Shown piece after piece: positions 1-7,763 of a DNA stretch of 46,654 bases (its first letter is position 1; every line of letters begins with the position of its first letter). A model generated the notes under the pieces. It was not told the origin of the DNA and ran no database searches. It was given only the letters and a program-made list of their open reading frames with translations. Location of the stretch: positions 1-46,654 of the forward strand of contig WGCV01000036.1 of the NCBI GenBank assembly GCA_015493615.1, written 5' to 3'. The stretch comes from Melioribacteraceae bacterium. Lineage in GTDB: Bacteria > Bacteroidota > Ignavibacteria > Ignavibacteriales > Melioribacteraceae. The position numbers were made by a program, and so were the translations under genes.

Positions 1-7
1 ATAATGT

Positions 8-1360
8 TTACTTCATCAAAATCATCTTCTTTGTTGCGCTGAAATTTCCTACACGTAATGTGTAGAAGTAAACTCCGCTTGGTAATCCGCCGGAGACGGA
101 GCTTGCGTTGAATTGAACCGAATATTTTCCCGGTGATTGTATTTTGTTTACAAGCGTGGCAACCTTGCGTCCGAGTGCGTCGTAAACTATTAAACTTACA
201 TTGTCATTGCGAGGAGCTTGCGACGAAGCAATCTCATTATTTGCTAACGATTCTTGAGATTGCTTCGCTCCGCTCGCAATGACGTAAGAAATTGTCGTTG
301 TAGGGTTAAACGGATTGGGGTAATTCTGTTCAAGGACAAAATCTTCCGGTTTTGTATTATCTTCATTCTCTACTCCGGTAAGATACCAGTTAAGAAGCGG
401 GTCTAAATTATACGAATTTCCATCCTGACAGTTTGCAACAAGCTTCGGTCCGTATGTGTTTTCAACAGGCGTAGAGCTGAACTGAACGCTTCCGAAATAA
501 GCTCCGTTTTTAAGAAGTTCGCCCTGAGCGACCCAATTATAAACTTCTATTGCGGAGCTATAATAACCCGCATTTGCCGAATCGGCGAACTGCGTTGAGC
601 CGACATAAAAGCAATAGAGTTCTTGAAAACTGTAAGTCCCGAAACTTCCGCTTGCGGAGCTGTTGTTGTGAACATGGCGTTCGTGTACATAAAGTCCGTC
701 GTTGCTGCTGTATGCGTTATGAATTGTTTCTCTTTCGTTGATATTAAAATTTACCGTGGCGGAGGAAATAGTTCCGGTGTATTCATCATAAAAATCACCG
801 AAGGCGTAGCCGCTTCCTACTTCAAGATGCTTAAAACCGTAAGTTGTAATATTTGTTGTTACTGAATTTTCATTATATTCGGTATCGCCGGTAATTGTCC
901 GGTTCCATTCAGTCTTATCTCCATTGGGACCTGTCTGGCTTTGCACTCTTAAATTTAAGGAACCGTTTATTACGGAAACAAAATCCATTACATGATTATC
1001 AATGAAATCCTCGGCATCTCCTTCAGTATAACCGTTAATTGTTGTGAAAGTGAAACTGATTGAACTGCCGTTTGCAAAAATTACAACCAGCTTATCTGTT
1101 GGAGACGAGGAATAAGTCCAATAATTAGGATTTGAAACGCTTTGTGTTAATGTTCCTGTAATTGTCGGAGTGTTTGTTAATTCGCTTGCGAGCCAAACAG
1201 CCTGAACCGAAAGTGTTATCAAATCTTTCGATTGTTCGATAACATCTGCTCCCCCGTTATAAAGTTCGTCAATTATCTGAGATGTGGATTGTGAATAAGC
1301 AGATATAGAAAATAGAAAGAGAAATAAAAAAACTGATTTGAATTTATTAATACTTTTCAT
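8..1360 (-). CDS. Exported protein with type IX secretion C-terminal sorting domain
   Basis: A 450-residue protein. A hydrophobic N-terminal signal peptide (about residues 1-23, ending near AYSQ) would send it through Sec. The middle, about residues 25-335, is rich in Ser, Thr, Asn and Gly, as in a secreted beta-rich protein; I do not recognise a domain there. The last 100 residues are a Por/type IX sorting domain: NYPNPFNPTTTISY, then VYDALGRKVATLV, then a Lys-rich KKMILMK end. Such domains take proteins across the outer membrane, after which they are usually cleaved and anchored or released. The oddity is an insertion of about 27 residues (from ASGAKQS to APRND) between two sorting-domain strands, encoded by a palindromic repeat at 202-284. 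A GGGAAAAAG stretch lies just before the ATG at 1360. The exported role is well supported; the activity is unknown. Confidence 0.85.
   Translation of the reverse strand: MKSINKFKSVFLFLFLFSISAYSQSTSQIIDELYNGGADVIEQSKDLITLSVQAVWLASELTNTPTITGTLTQSVSNPNYWTYSSSPTDKLVVIFANGSSISFTFTTINGYTEGDAEDFIDNHVMDFVSVINGSLNLRVQSQTGPNGDKTEWNRTITGDTEYNENSVTTNITTYGFKHLEVGSGYAFGDFYDEYTGTISSATVNFNINERETIHNAYSSNDGLYVHERHVHNNSSASGSFGTYSFQELYCFYVGSTQFADSANAGYYSSAIEVYNWVAQGELLKNGAYFGSVQFSSTPVENTYGPKLVANCQDGNSYNLDPLLNWYLTGVENEDNTKPEDFVLEQNYPNPFNPTTTISYVIASGAKQSQESLANNEIASSQAPRNDNVSLIVYDALGRKVATLVNKIQSPGKYSVQFNASSVSGGLPSGVYFYTLRVGNFSATKKMILMK
202..284. repeat. Palindromic repeat inserted in frame in a coding region
   Basis: The ends are inverted repeats of about 35 bp: GTCATTGCGAGGAGCTTGCG at one side, and the complement of GTCATTGCGAGCGGAGCGAA at the other. 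The loop is a short AT-rich stretch. The same family reappears at about 33347-33500. Here it lies within the sorting domain of the first gene and keeps the frame, so it is translated. Confidence 0.85.
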
Positions 1361-1435
1361 CTTTTTCCCGCTATTGTTTATTATGTCAGAGCAGAGCAGA
1401 GCTACCCGGCTCCAAAAAACATTAATTTATAAAGA

Positions 1436-1595
1436 CCTTTGCAAAACCTAAAATTGTCATATTGAGTTCGCCTTGGCGAAGTCGGAAGCCATCCGAAATA
1501 TCTCTAAATTCAGTACTATTACCGGTTTTGAGATTCTTCTCCCGCTCCGCCGTGGCGGAGGATCAGAATGACAAATTTTGGGATTATGCAAAGCC
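1436..1595 (-). repeat. Dispersed terminal-inverted-repeat element, copy A
   Basis: About 160 bp between two sorting-domain genes. It begins CCTTTGCAAAACC and ends with the complement of GGCTTTGCATAATCC; the two ends pair over about 28 bp. The core carries the conserved stretches CCGAAATATCTCTAAA and ACCGGTTTTGAGATTCTTC. Two extra hairpins sit inside (1467-1480 and 1545-1560). Copies B (22456-22598) and C (33514-33656) have the opposite orientation; copy D (about 46152-46273) has the same orientation. There is no room for a transposase, so it is a non-autonomous MITE-like unit. Confidence 0.85.
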
Positions 1596-1616
1596 TTCTT
1601 ATAATGACTGATTTTT

Positions 1617-4469
1617 TTACTTCATCAAAATCATTTTTCGCGATGAAATAAAACTGCCGGATTGAAGAGTGTAGATATAAACGCCGCTCGGTAAATCTTT
1701 AGCGTTAAAACTTACTCTGTACTTACCCGGCATTTCTCTTTTATTAACAAGCACGGCAACCTGCCTTCCGAGAATATCATAAACTTTAAGACTAACGGGC
1801 TGTGCGCCAAAACCCGCCGAGCCTGAAACCGCCGGAATTGAATATTCAATTGTTGTTGAAGAAGAACCTTGCGAAACCCCTTTTGAAAACGGATTCGGAT
1901 AATTCTGAGAGAGTCGATACTTACTCGGTTTAATTTCTTCATCATCAACTCCTGTGGTTGAGCTTGTGATTTTTACATTATCGAACGCAACTAAATCTCC
2001 GTCATTCCCGACATACTGCCAAGTAAGCACAACATTGGAGGAATTAGCCCAGCCGCTTAAATCAAGATTTATTTCTCTCCAAATCCAGCCTTGTCCGTCA
2101 TTCTGCGCCTCCCAAATATTAGTCCAATTACTCCCGCCGTCATTAGAAATATATAGTTTAATTGTTGCAGCGTTAAGCCAATTCGTACTGTGACCAACCC
2201 AAAAGTCAAGAGTAATATCGCCTTGAGGAAATTGCATAACCGGTGTGATTAGCCACTCGTTTTGGTCCGCCGCAACCCAAGGACAAAGCGCAGAGGCAAC
2301 ATTTGTCGGATCAATAGTGGAAAAAGAATTATTCGAAGGATTTCCCTGCATCCAGGTATTTGAACTGTTAGTTACCGATTGGGTCCACCCTGAAGGAGGA
2401 AATTGGCTGCCGTCGAAGTTTTCAGATAGAAGAGTTTCCGTTCCGCCGCCCCCTCCGCCGCTTCCAACGGCTTGTACTGCAGCGTAAGCGTCAACTTTTC
2501 CGGCTCCGAAATTATTATTGGGAAGCGTTCCCGTATGGCTGTCGCTCCGTGCAGTAGCAGTTAATGCGGCTAACGCGGAAGCGTAATCGAGATTCGGATT
2601 TTTTTGAAGCATCAGCGCCACAACTCCCGTAATATGAGGCGTCGCCATAGAAGTTCCCTGCATTATCTGAAATTTATTTCCGGGCAAAATATTTGTTTCT
2701 TCCACTCCGACTCCGACAGTTAAAAATCCGGAGAGAGCCGCAGCAATTGCTTGCCCCGGAGCAGAAATATCAGGTTTAGTTCTACCGTCTCGGGAAGGAC
2801 CTCGTGAGGAAAAAGTTGAAATATCTCCGAGTTCGCCGCTGCCGTAACAATACTGGTTCCCGTCGGCGCTTGTCCAGCATTTCTTTGTCATGTAAGATCC
2901 GACACAAATAACTTTCTGCGCAGTTGAAGGCATCCCGACAGATTTATCATTATTTCCGGCGTGAAAACCGTTCGAAAGATCTTCATAATCGGAGAAATGA
3001 CCGCCGGTAACTACCCATGCGTCAAATGTTCCGCTTCCGTACATGTAAATTCCCCAGAAAACTCCGCTTAAATTATATTGCCCGTTGTGATTGTCGAGGG
3101 CATAAACAACTCTATGACCGCCGTTATTGGGATCATTTGTAGTTGTGGCGTCAATAGTATAATATCCGTACGTAGTTCCGTTAGCAGTAAACGGCTGATT
3201 AGAAACAGACTGACCGGGAGGAACGGCATCGGTATAGCCAATCATATTACCCTGCTGGTCGTAAGCAACCAATCCGAAAGAAATATTTCCCGTCTGATAC
3301 CATGTATCAACATATAAAACGGGAGTTCCCTGATCGGCAGCAATTAATGTTTGCTGTGCCTGAGTAATGTCGGAGCCCATAGCAGCATAACCGGCGTGAA
3401 TTAAATCGCCTCCTTCGTTACCCGCAGCCGCAACAATTATTTTTCCTGCGCCCGTCATATTACTGAGAGCCTGTTCGTAAAGACTTGTACCGTCATGCGC
3501 GCCGTAATGGCCGCCGAGACTTAAATTTATTGCACAAGGTTTTCCCATTGCCTGAGCTTTTGAAAATATATAATTACATCCGTCAACTACATCATTATCC
3601 GCAAAGCCGGGACCGCTCCTGAATCCTTTAACAAAAACAATATCAGCTCCGGGAGCGATTCCGTGATACTTATTTGAGTAGGAATCGTATCCCGCGACAG
3701 TCGAGGAAACATGCGAACCGTGTCCGTGTCCGTCGTTCCCGTCAACTTCGCTACAGTTTCCCGCGTCTATTTGGGATTTTGTGTATTCCGTTCCGTAGCC
3801 GTATCCTGTCGGATGTCCGCTGCTTCCTGATTGATCCCAAAGATATTGAATTCTCGTCCCCGAAGCATTGCTAAACACAGGATGAGTCCAATCGATTCCG
3901 CTGTCCAATATTCCCGCTACAACTCCGGTTCCGTCTATTCCCAAGTTGGATTCCACCAAATCAGCCCTAATTTCACCTTTGCTAACATCCAGTTTCATCT
4001 TACGCACAGATGAAATATCCATAAAATCAACCGATTCGTCCAAAGCGGATTTATAAACTCCGGAAAGAGGAATATCGGCAACAATAATATTTTTGATTAC
4101 CGTGCGGACAGTCCCGCTGTTTTCCTCAATTACATTTTCCGTTTCAACAACATCATTACTCTTTAAAAGTACAGAAAGATAAACTTCCGATTTCGAGACT
4201 TCGTGAAAATCAATTATATTCTTTAACTCGGAAATTTCATCATCAACATAATATCCTCCATTCTTTTGAAAAGTAACATTATTCATAAATATGTTTATGT
4301 AAGGAGAAATCTTCATCTCCAATTCAGTTGCGGATTGTAACGGTGTTGGAACGGTAACTCTGTTTTTTATGTTTTGAGATAACGATTGAAAATCGGGATA
4401 ATTGACATTCCCGTTTTGAGAGAAAATAGCGGTAGAAAATAAAAATAGTGTAAGTAGTAATTTTTTCAT
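1617..4469 (-). CDS. Secreted subtilisin-like serine protease (S8) with cleaved-adhesin and sorting domains
   Basis: A 950-residue exported protease. The order is: signal peptide 1-17; an inhibitor/propeptide-like region about 90-165; a peptidase S8 domain about 170-670; a Gly linker about 669-676; a jelly-roll cleaved-adhesin-like domain about 678-845; and a type IX sorting domain about 865-950. The catalytic triad is visible as Asp189 (ILDSGID), His250 (GHGSHV) and Ser607 (GTSMATPH), with oxyanion Asn351 (AAAGNEGG). A PA-like insert of about 170 residues lies between the Asn and Ser motifs. GGGGAG lies 6 nt before the ATG. A propeptide-like lipoprotein gene lies 12 nt upstream, so the two are probably co-transcribed. 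An active extracellular or surface-anchored protease is likely; its substrate is unknown. Confidence 0.93.
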   Translation of the reverse strand: MKKLLLTLFLFSTAIFSQNGNVNYPDFQSLSQNIKNRVTVPTPLQSATELEMKISPYINIFMNNVTFQKNGGYYVDDEISELKNIIDFHEVSKSEVYLSVLLKSNDVVETENVIEENSGTVRTVIKNIIVADIPLSGVYKSALDESVDFMDISSVRKMKLDVSKGEIRADLVESNLGIDGTGVVAGILDSGIDWTHPVFSNASGTRIQYLWDQSGSSGHPTGYGYGTEYTKSQIDAGNCSEVDGNDGHGHGSHVSSTVAGYDSYSNKYHGIAPGADIVFVKGFRSGPGFADNDVVDGCNYIFSKAQAMGKPCAINLSLGGHYGAHDGTSLYEQALSNMTGAGKIIVAAAGNEGGDLIHAGYAAMGSDITQAQQTLIAADQGTPVLYVDTWYQTGNISFGLVAYDQQGNMIGYTDAVPPGQSVSNQPFTANGTTYGYYTIDATTTNDPNNGGHRVVYALDNHNGQYNLSGVFWGIYMYGSGTFDAWVVTGGHFSDYEDLSNGFHAGNNDKSVGMPSTAQKVICVGSYMTKKCWTSADGNQYCYGSGELGDISTFSSRGPSRDGRTKPDISAPGQAIAAALSGFLTVGVGVEETNILPGNKFQIMQGTSMATPHITGVVALMLQKNPNLDYASALAALTATARSDSHTGTLPNNNFGAGKVDAYAAVQAVGSGGGGGGTETLLSENFDGSQFPPSGWTQSVTNSSNTWMQGNPSNNSFSTIDPTNVASALCPWVAADQNEWLITPVMQFPQGDITLDFWVGHSTNWLNAATIKLYISNDGGSNWTNIWEAQNDGQGWIWREINLDLSGWANSSNVVLTWQYVGNDGDLVAFDNVKITSSTTGVDDEEIKPSKYRLSQNYPNPFSKGVSQGSSSTTIEYSIPAVSGSAGFGAQPVSLKVYDILGRQVAVLVNKREMPGKYRVSFNAKDLPSGVYIYTLQSGSFISSRKMILMK

Positions 4470-4481
4470 AGCGCTCCCCTT

Positions 4482-4814
4482 TTATTTTAGATAATTTGTT
4501 TTCGCCAGCTGAATTTGTTTAATGAATTCCAGTTCGCCTGCTTTAATAATAGCGTCGGGCGTTCCGGTTGCCGTTATGATATTTCCCGTTTCGCTTCCGA
4601 TTTTAATTCCGGTATTCTCCAATTCTTTTCTTTTCGATGATTTTAATTTTTTGTCAGACATCATTATTACGCCTAGCGGACTTTCATCATTATCCTTAAT
4701 CATTTTCTTTAATTTGATATTTAATGCGGTTTCGAATTTAGGCGAGCCTACAAAATCTTTGGATGAACACCCGGCAAGAACTGAAGCAATTAAAAAAAAG
4801 AGTAATATTTTCAT
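4482..4814 (-). CDS. Small lipoprotein resembling a subtilase propeptide/I9 inhibitor
   Basis: A 110-residue protein with a type II signal peptide and a clear lipobox (VLAGC, Cys15). Residues about 45-105 have the pattern of the peptidase inhibitor I9 / subtilisin propeptide fold: a first strand LGVIMMS, a helix rich in Lys and Glu, then GIKIGSETGNIITATGTP, a second helix and a final strand FIKQIQLA. The subtilase encoded 12 nt downstream has its own region of similar layout before its catalytic domain. It may therefore be a periplasmic chaperone or inhibitor for that protease, or a relic of duplication. The lipobox is seen; the I9 likeness is my reading of the pattern and has not been tested by a profile search. 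The RBS is an AAGGGG stretch. Confidence 0.7.
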   Translation of the reverse strand: MKILLFFLIASVLAGCSSKDFVGSPKFETALNIKLKKMIKDNDESPLGVIMMSDKKLKSSKRKELENTGIKIGSETGNIITATGTPDAIIKAGELEFIKQIQLAKTNYLK

Positions 4815-5010
4815 ATACTATACCCCTTAAAATGTTGACAAATCAGTTAGAATAAAAATTTATTTACCAGAAAATTTTTTGAAAAGAGAAATGATGCCGT
4901 CGGAAGTTCAAAAAATCTTTTATGAAGATAACTTAATTATTTTCATTGACAAATACAATGTTTCGTACCACATTTTGATAGGTGAATTGCTAAAAACAAA
5001 AATTATGAGG

Positions 5011-5055
5011 AAAAGAAAAAGCTGCAAGCTATTTTTCATTAATAACTTACAGCTT
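5011..5055 (-). terminator. Rho-independent terminator after tmRNA
   Basis: Read on the minus strand, AAGCTGTAAG pairs with CTTGCAGCTT (one mismatch) around a 17-nt AT-rich loop, followed by a run of T. It lies just past the 3' end of the tmRNA gene at 5063. Confidence 0.7.
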
Positions 5056-5062
5056 TATTTTG

Positions 5063-5422
5063 TGGAGGTGGCGGGAGTTGAACCCGCGTCCGAGATTACC
5101 TATCAGTGAACCGCTACGTGCGTAGTTTGTTGATCAAGTTTCGCAATGATAACCTCAGCAAACAAAGGTCGGCATTGCTATTCCGATAAACCCGCTTACG
5201 CGGATTCGCCTTGCCTACTCGGAAGCTCGGTTCGGCTATCGCTCTTTACGGCGTTCTCTCTTATCTCAGAGCGAAGGGATAAGGAGAACGGCTGCGTATT
5301 ACTTACGCAGCTAAGGCGTAATTAGATTCGCCAGTTATTGTTTTTCCGCCGTTTAACGTGTCTGCGGAACACGGCACGCGTTTCAAAGACCCGATAATCC
5401 CGTCGAAGCCAATTTCACCCCC
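5063..5422 (-). ncRNA. ssrA: tmRNA (SsrA)
   Basis: About 360 nt. On the minus strand it starts GGGGGTGAAATTGGCTTCGA, the usual tmRNA 5' half of the tRNA-like domain. It ends in a T-arm (GCGGGTTCAACTCCCGC) and an acceptor stem CACCTCC that pairs with the 5' end. The tag reading frame is at 5303-5332 and reads GESNYALAA then TAA, close to the Bacteroidetes form. The terminal CCA is not encoded in full: the acceptor is followed by A-CA-AAA. With SmpB it rescues stalled ribosomes and marks the nascent chain for degradation, to which ClpXP contributes; clpX is at 37710 in this window. A 15-bp palindrome covers the 5' boundary. Confidence 0.96.
5303..5332 (-). other. tmRNA proteolysis tag reading frame
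   Basis: Nine codons plus TAA, giving GESNYALAA. The resume codon is inferred to be GGC by analogy with known tags ending YALAA. Confidence 0.85.
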
Positions 5423-5465
5423 AATAATATTGGGCGTTTTTTCGACTCGTGATTAATTTAACAAA

Positions 5466-6023
5466 CTATTTTTTGCGCGGTTCCCAAACAGGTTCGGAAA
5501 TATTTTCAAGATAATTTGCATAACGCGCAAGAACAAACAACAAGTCTGATAATCGATTAAGGTAAACTATAACTTTTTCGTTAATATCAAAATTTTCAGC
5601 CAGATAAACCGTTTCCCTTTCCGCCCGCCTGCAAATTGTACGCGCAACCTGCAAATGTCCGGCGGCAATTCCTCCCCCTGGTAAAATAAAGACTTTCAGC
5701 TCGGGAAGAATCTCCTGAAATTTATCGATTAACGATTCCAAATTTTTAATATAATCACTCTCTATTCTGGAAATATTTAACTTTTTGTTTTCCAGCGGAG
5801 TAGCCAAATCGCCGCCCAAATCGAACAGATCGTTTTGCAGAGTGTAGATAATTTCTTTAAGCCCATTATCCTTAATAAAAGCGGCGGCTAAACCGATTTG
5901 AGAATTTAACTCGTCAACGGTTCCGTAAGCATCCAACCGGGGATGATTTTTCGGAACTTTGTCGCCTCCGTAAAGTACCGTGTTTCCTTTATCTCCGGTT
6001 TTTGTATAAATTTTATAAGACAT
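5466..6023 (-). CDS. pduO: PduO-type cob(I)alamin adenosyltransferase
   Basis: A 185-residue enzyme of the usual length for the PduO/MMAB family. It moves the adenosyl group of ATP to reduced cobalamin to make adenosylcobalamin in the cytoplasm. Family marks visible are the N-terminal ATP loop KIYTKTGDKGNT (residues 4-15), LDAYGTVDELNS (31-42), the helix motif RTICRRAERETV (about 129-140) and NRLSDLLFVLARYAN (about 156-170). It stands alone between tmRNA and the toxin-antitoxin pair, with no B12-dependent enzyme or cobalamin riboswitch beside it. The 40-nt gap to the tmRNA 5' end is short. Confidence 0.93.
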   Translation of the reverse strand: MSYKIYTKTGDKGNTVLYGGDKVPKNHPRLDAYGTVDELNSQIGLAAAFIKDNGLKEIIYTLQNDLFDLGGDLATPLENKKLNISRIESDYIKNLESLIDKFQEILPELKVFILPGGGIAAGHLQVARTICRRAERETVYLAENFDINEKVIVYLNRLSDLLFVLARYANYLENISEPVWEPRKK

Positions 6024-6105
6024 TTTTTCCCTTATCTATTTTTTCTATATAAATTCATTTCGATAATCTTTATCAGTAGCGCATAGGTTTGCTTGTACTT
6101 CACTA

Positions 6106-6441
6106 CTAACTTTGATTCGCTAAATTTGAACCATTCTCATTTTCATGATTAGAAAGAGGAGTAAAATTTATATCTAAATTATATCCTATTGCTCTTGCAT
6201 ATTTTTCAATTGTAGAGATTGTAGGAGAAATTTTTGAATTAACATTTTCCAATCGGGAAATATTGCTTTTTTTCGTTTTTAATAATTTTGCCATTTCTTC
6301 TTGAGTTAAACCTGCTTGTTTTCTTAAACGAATCAACTTTTTTCTTAATTCATATGCAGGTTTTAATGCGTTATATTCATTTTTTACTTCCGGATCGGAA
6401 AGCGCTTCTTTCTTAAAATCATTAAACGATTCCTTTTTCAT
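6106..6441 (-). CDS. higA: HigA-type XRE antitoxin
   Basis: A 111-residue cytoplasmic protein. A helix-turn-helix of the XRE/Cro type spans about residues 34-90 (LRKQAGLTQEEMAKLL, then KKSNISRLE). It follows the toxin gene and overlaps it by 20 nt, the toxin-first order known for HigBA loci. It is expected to bind and neutralise the toxin and to repress the operon through the palindrome at 6768-6789. The C-terminal tail is Asn-rich. The family call is firm; toxin neutralisation is inferred from the arrangement. Confidence 0.88.
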   Translation of the reverse strand: MKKESFNDFKKEALSDPEVKNEYNALKPAYELRKKLIRLRKQAGLTQEEMAKLLKTKKSNISRLENVNSKISPTISTIEKYARAIGYNLDINFTPLSNHENENGSNLANQS

Positions 6442-6760
6442 TTTTATATTCCTTTAATCTTTTACGAGCAATTTTAATTTCCTTTTGTGGTATTTTTTGT
6501 GTTTTTTTAATATACGAGTGAAGTATTATAATCTCTTTAGTTTTAGAAGTACAGAAGAAAGACCTACCTATTCCCTCCACACCTTTCGCTCGTATTTCAA
6601 ATAATTCTTTTTCAACTTTGGAGATATATGGTTTACCGAGTGATAACCCAAATTCCTCTATCATTTCCGTTATATGGATAAAATTAGCTAATATCCCTTT
6701 GGGAAATTTAAGCGTATCGTTTTTAACTTTTCTATTTATAAAAAAGACTTTATATTGCAT
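6422..6760 (-). CDS. higB: HigB-type toxin (RelE superfamily, Gp49-like)
   Basis: A 112-residue protein with the phage-derived Gp49/HigB signature: KELFEIRAKGVEGIGRSFFC, then KEIIILHSYIKKTQKIP, and a C-terminal ARKRLKEY helix. Relatives cleave mRNA at the ribosome. I place the start at the ATG at 6760 rather than the GTG just before it. The gene opens the operon and overlaps the antitoxin gene by 20 nt. The coding region is AT-rich compared with its neighbours, which fits a mobile accessory module. Confidence 0.88.
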   Translation of the reverse strand: MQYKVFFINRKVKNDTLKFPKGILANFIHITEMIEEFGLSLGKPYISKVEKELFEIRAKGVEGIGRSFFCTSKTKEIIILHSYIKKTQKIPQKEIKIARKRLKEYKNEKGIV

Positions 6761-6767
6761 CACTTAA

Positions 6768-6789
6768 AAGTAATCATATGTGATAACTT
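6768..6789. promoter_or_regulatory. Likely HigA operator palindrome
   Basis: A 22-bp palindrome: AAGTAATCA, TATG, TGATAACTT, with 8 of 9 arm positions paired. It lies 8 nt upstream of the higB ATG. XRE antitoxins usually autoregulate through such sites. Confidence 0.65.
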
Positions 6790-6800
6790 ATGCAACAAAA

Positions 6801-6833
6801 AAGGCAAAGAATTAATCAAAATCTCTTTGCCTT
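6801..6833 (-). terminator. Terminator between the lipoprotein gene and higBA
   Basis: AAGGCAAAGA pairs with TCTTTGCCTT over 10 bp, with T-runs on both outer sides. It would end the transcript of the lipoprotein gene 6855-7709. Confidence 0.75.
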
Positions 6834-6854
6834 AAAAAGAATTTTTCAGAATCT

Positions 6855-7709
6855 CTAATATTTTCTGAACCAGCGCCTGTTTACCTTCGTTACATATAAG
6901 TGTTTCAGTGTATCCCAGTAAAAGGGAATAGAATCGTACTGACGAATGTATGTCGAATCAATATACAGGTATTCGTAATAGTCGGGAAATTTATCATGAT
7001 TTAAATCCGTCATCGTTCGTTTGTGCGCAAGTCCGACGTAGGTTTCAAGCAGATGAGGCGGTTTTGTCAATCCGTCAACCATAAAAAAGTTGTAGTTGCG
7101 GTGACCGGATATTATTCCATCCTCGTAGTTAAGCTCAACGTAAAGAATGTTTTTCGGTTTCCACCGTTTGAGCGTCATCCGGTTAAACCCGCCGTGAATC
7201 GGAACTTCCGCTTCCCAGATTTTGTGGAATGTATTATCGGCGCATTCGAAAAGAGTTAAAAAGAAAAACGCTGTACCGAGCTTTGTGCTATCGAGATTAA
7301 TGAAACTTGATTCATATCCCACGACATTTTTTGTCTCTATATTTCTTTCGCCCGGTTTCGATTTGGCAATCAATGCAAAAATATATAAATGTCCTTTATG
7401 GCGGTAATAAATAACGGCTTCCTTCGGAATTTTATACGAGTATGTTCTGTCCATTTGAACAAGAAGAGTTCCCGCCGGATAATTAGTAAGAATGTACTGC
7501 TTTAAAGAAAGCGTATCGCACGGATTTTTTGAACGCTTCAGTCTTTCAGCCTGTTCGATATTGTACTCGCGCAATCTTTTTTCTTTTGTTCCGGAATGTG
7601 CGGCGCTCTGTTTTCCGCCGATTCCTCCGCTTTCCTCCGATTTTGAACAAGCTACGGAAAGAAGCAACAAAACGCCGAAAGCAATTATTAATTTCTGAAA
7701 TCTTTGCAT
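6855..7709 (-). CDS. Lipoprotein of unknown function
   Basis: A 284-residue protein with a lipoprotein signal peptide (hydrophobic residues about 6-20, lipobox LSVAC) followed by a Ser/Gly/Lys-rich linker. The mature part is rich in Tyr and Trp and has mixed alpha/beta character. I recognise no domain or catalytic motif. I chose the ATG at 7709 because a GAGG lies 6 nt before it; an ATG at 7721 would add four residues and contain that GAGG. It lies downstream of the M20 dipeptidase gene in the same direction, with a hairpin between them at 7730-7757. Confidence 0.75.
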   Translation of the reverse strand: MQRFQKLIIAFGVLLLLSVACSKSEESGGIGGKQSAAHSGTKEKRLREYNIEQAERLKRSKNPCDTLSLKQYILTNYPAGTLLVQMDRTYSYKIPKEAVIYYRHKGHLYIFALIAKSKPGERNIETKNVVGYESSFINLDSTKLGTAFFFLTLFECADNTFHKIWEAEVPIHGGFNRMTLKRWKPKNILYVELNYEDGIISGHRNYNFFMVDGLTKPPHLLETYVGLAHKRTMTDLNHDKFPDYYEYLYIDSTYIRQYDSIPFYWDTLKHLYVTKVNRRWFRKY

Positions 7710-7729
7710 TTTTAACCTCATAAATTATT

Positions 7730-7757
7730 GAATTGCCTCTGAAAAAAGAGGCAATTC
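7730..7757 (-). terminator. Hairpin between dipeptidase and lipoprotein genes
   Basis: GAATTGCCTCT pairs with AGAGGCAATTC around a 6-nt loop. The T-run downstream on the minus strand is weak, so it could be an attenuator or a transcript-stabilising hairpin. Confidence 0.5.
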
Positions 7758-7763
7758 TTAAAT

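Noticed and set aside
5063-5100. A tRNA gene on the minus strand
   Set aside because: The T-arm and acceptor belong to the tmRNA; no separate anticodon arm is present.
4879-5109. Plus-strand frame of 76 codons ending in VAGVEPA
   Set aside because: Its end lies on the complement of the tmRNA acceptor and T-arm, a well-known false gene pattern; there is no supporting signal.
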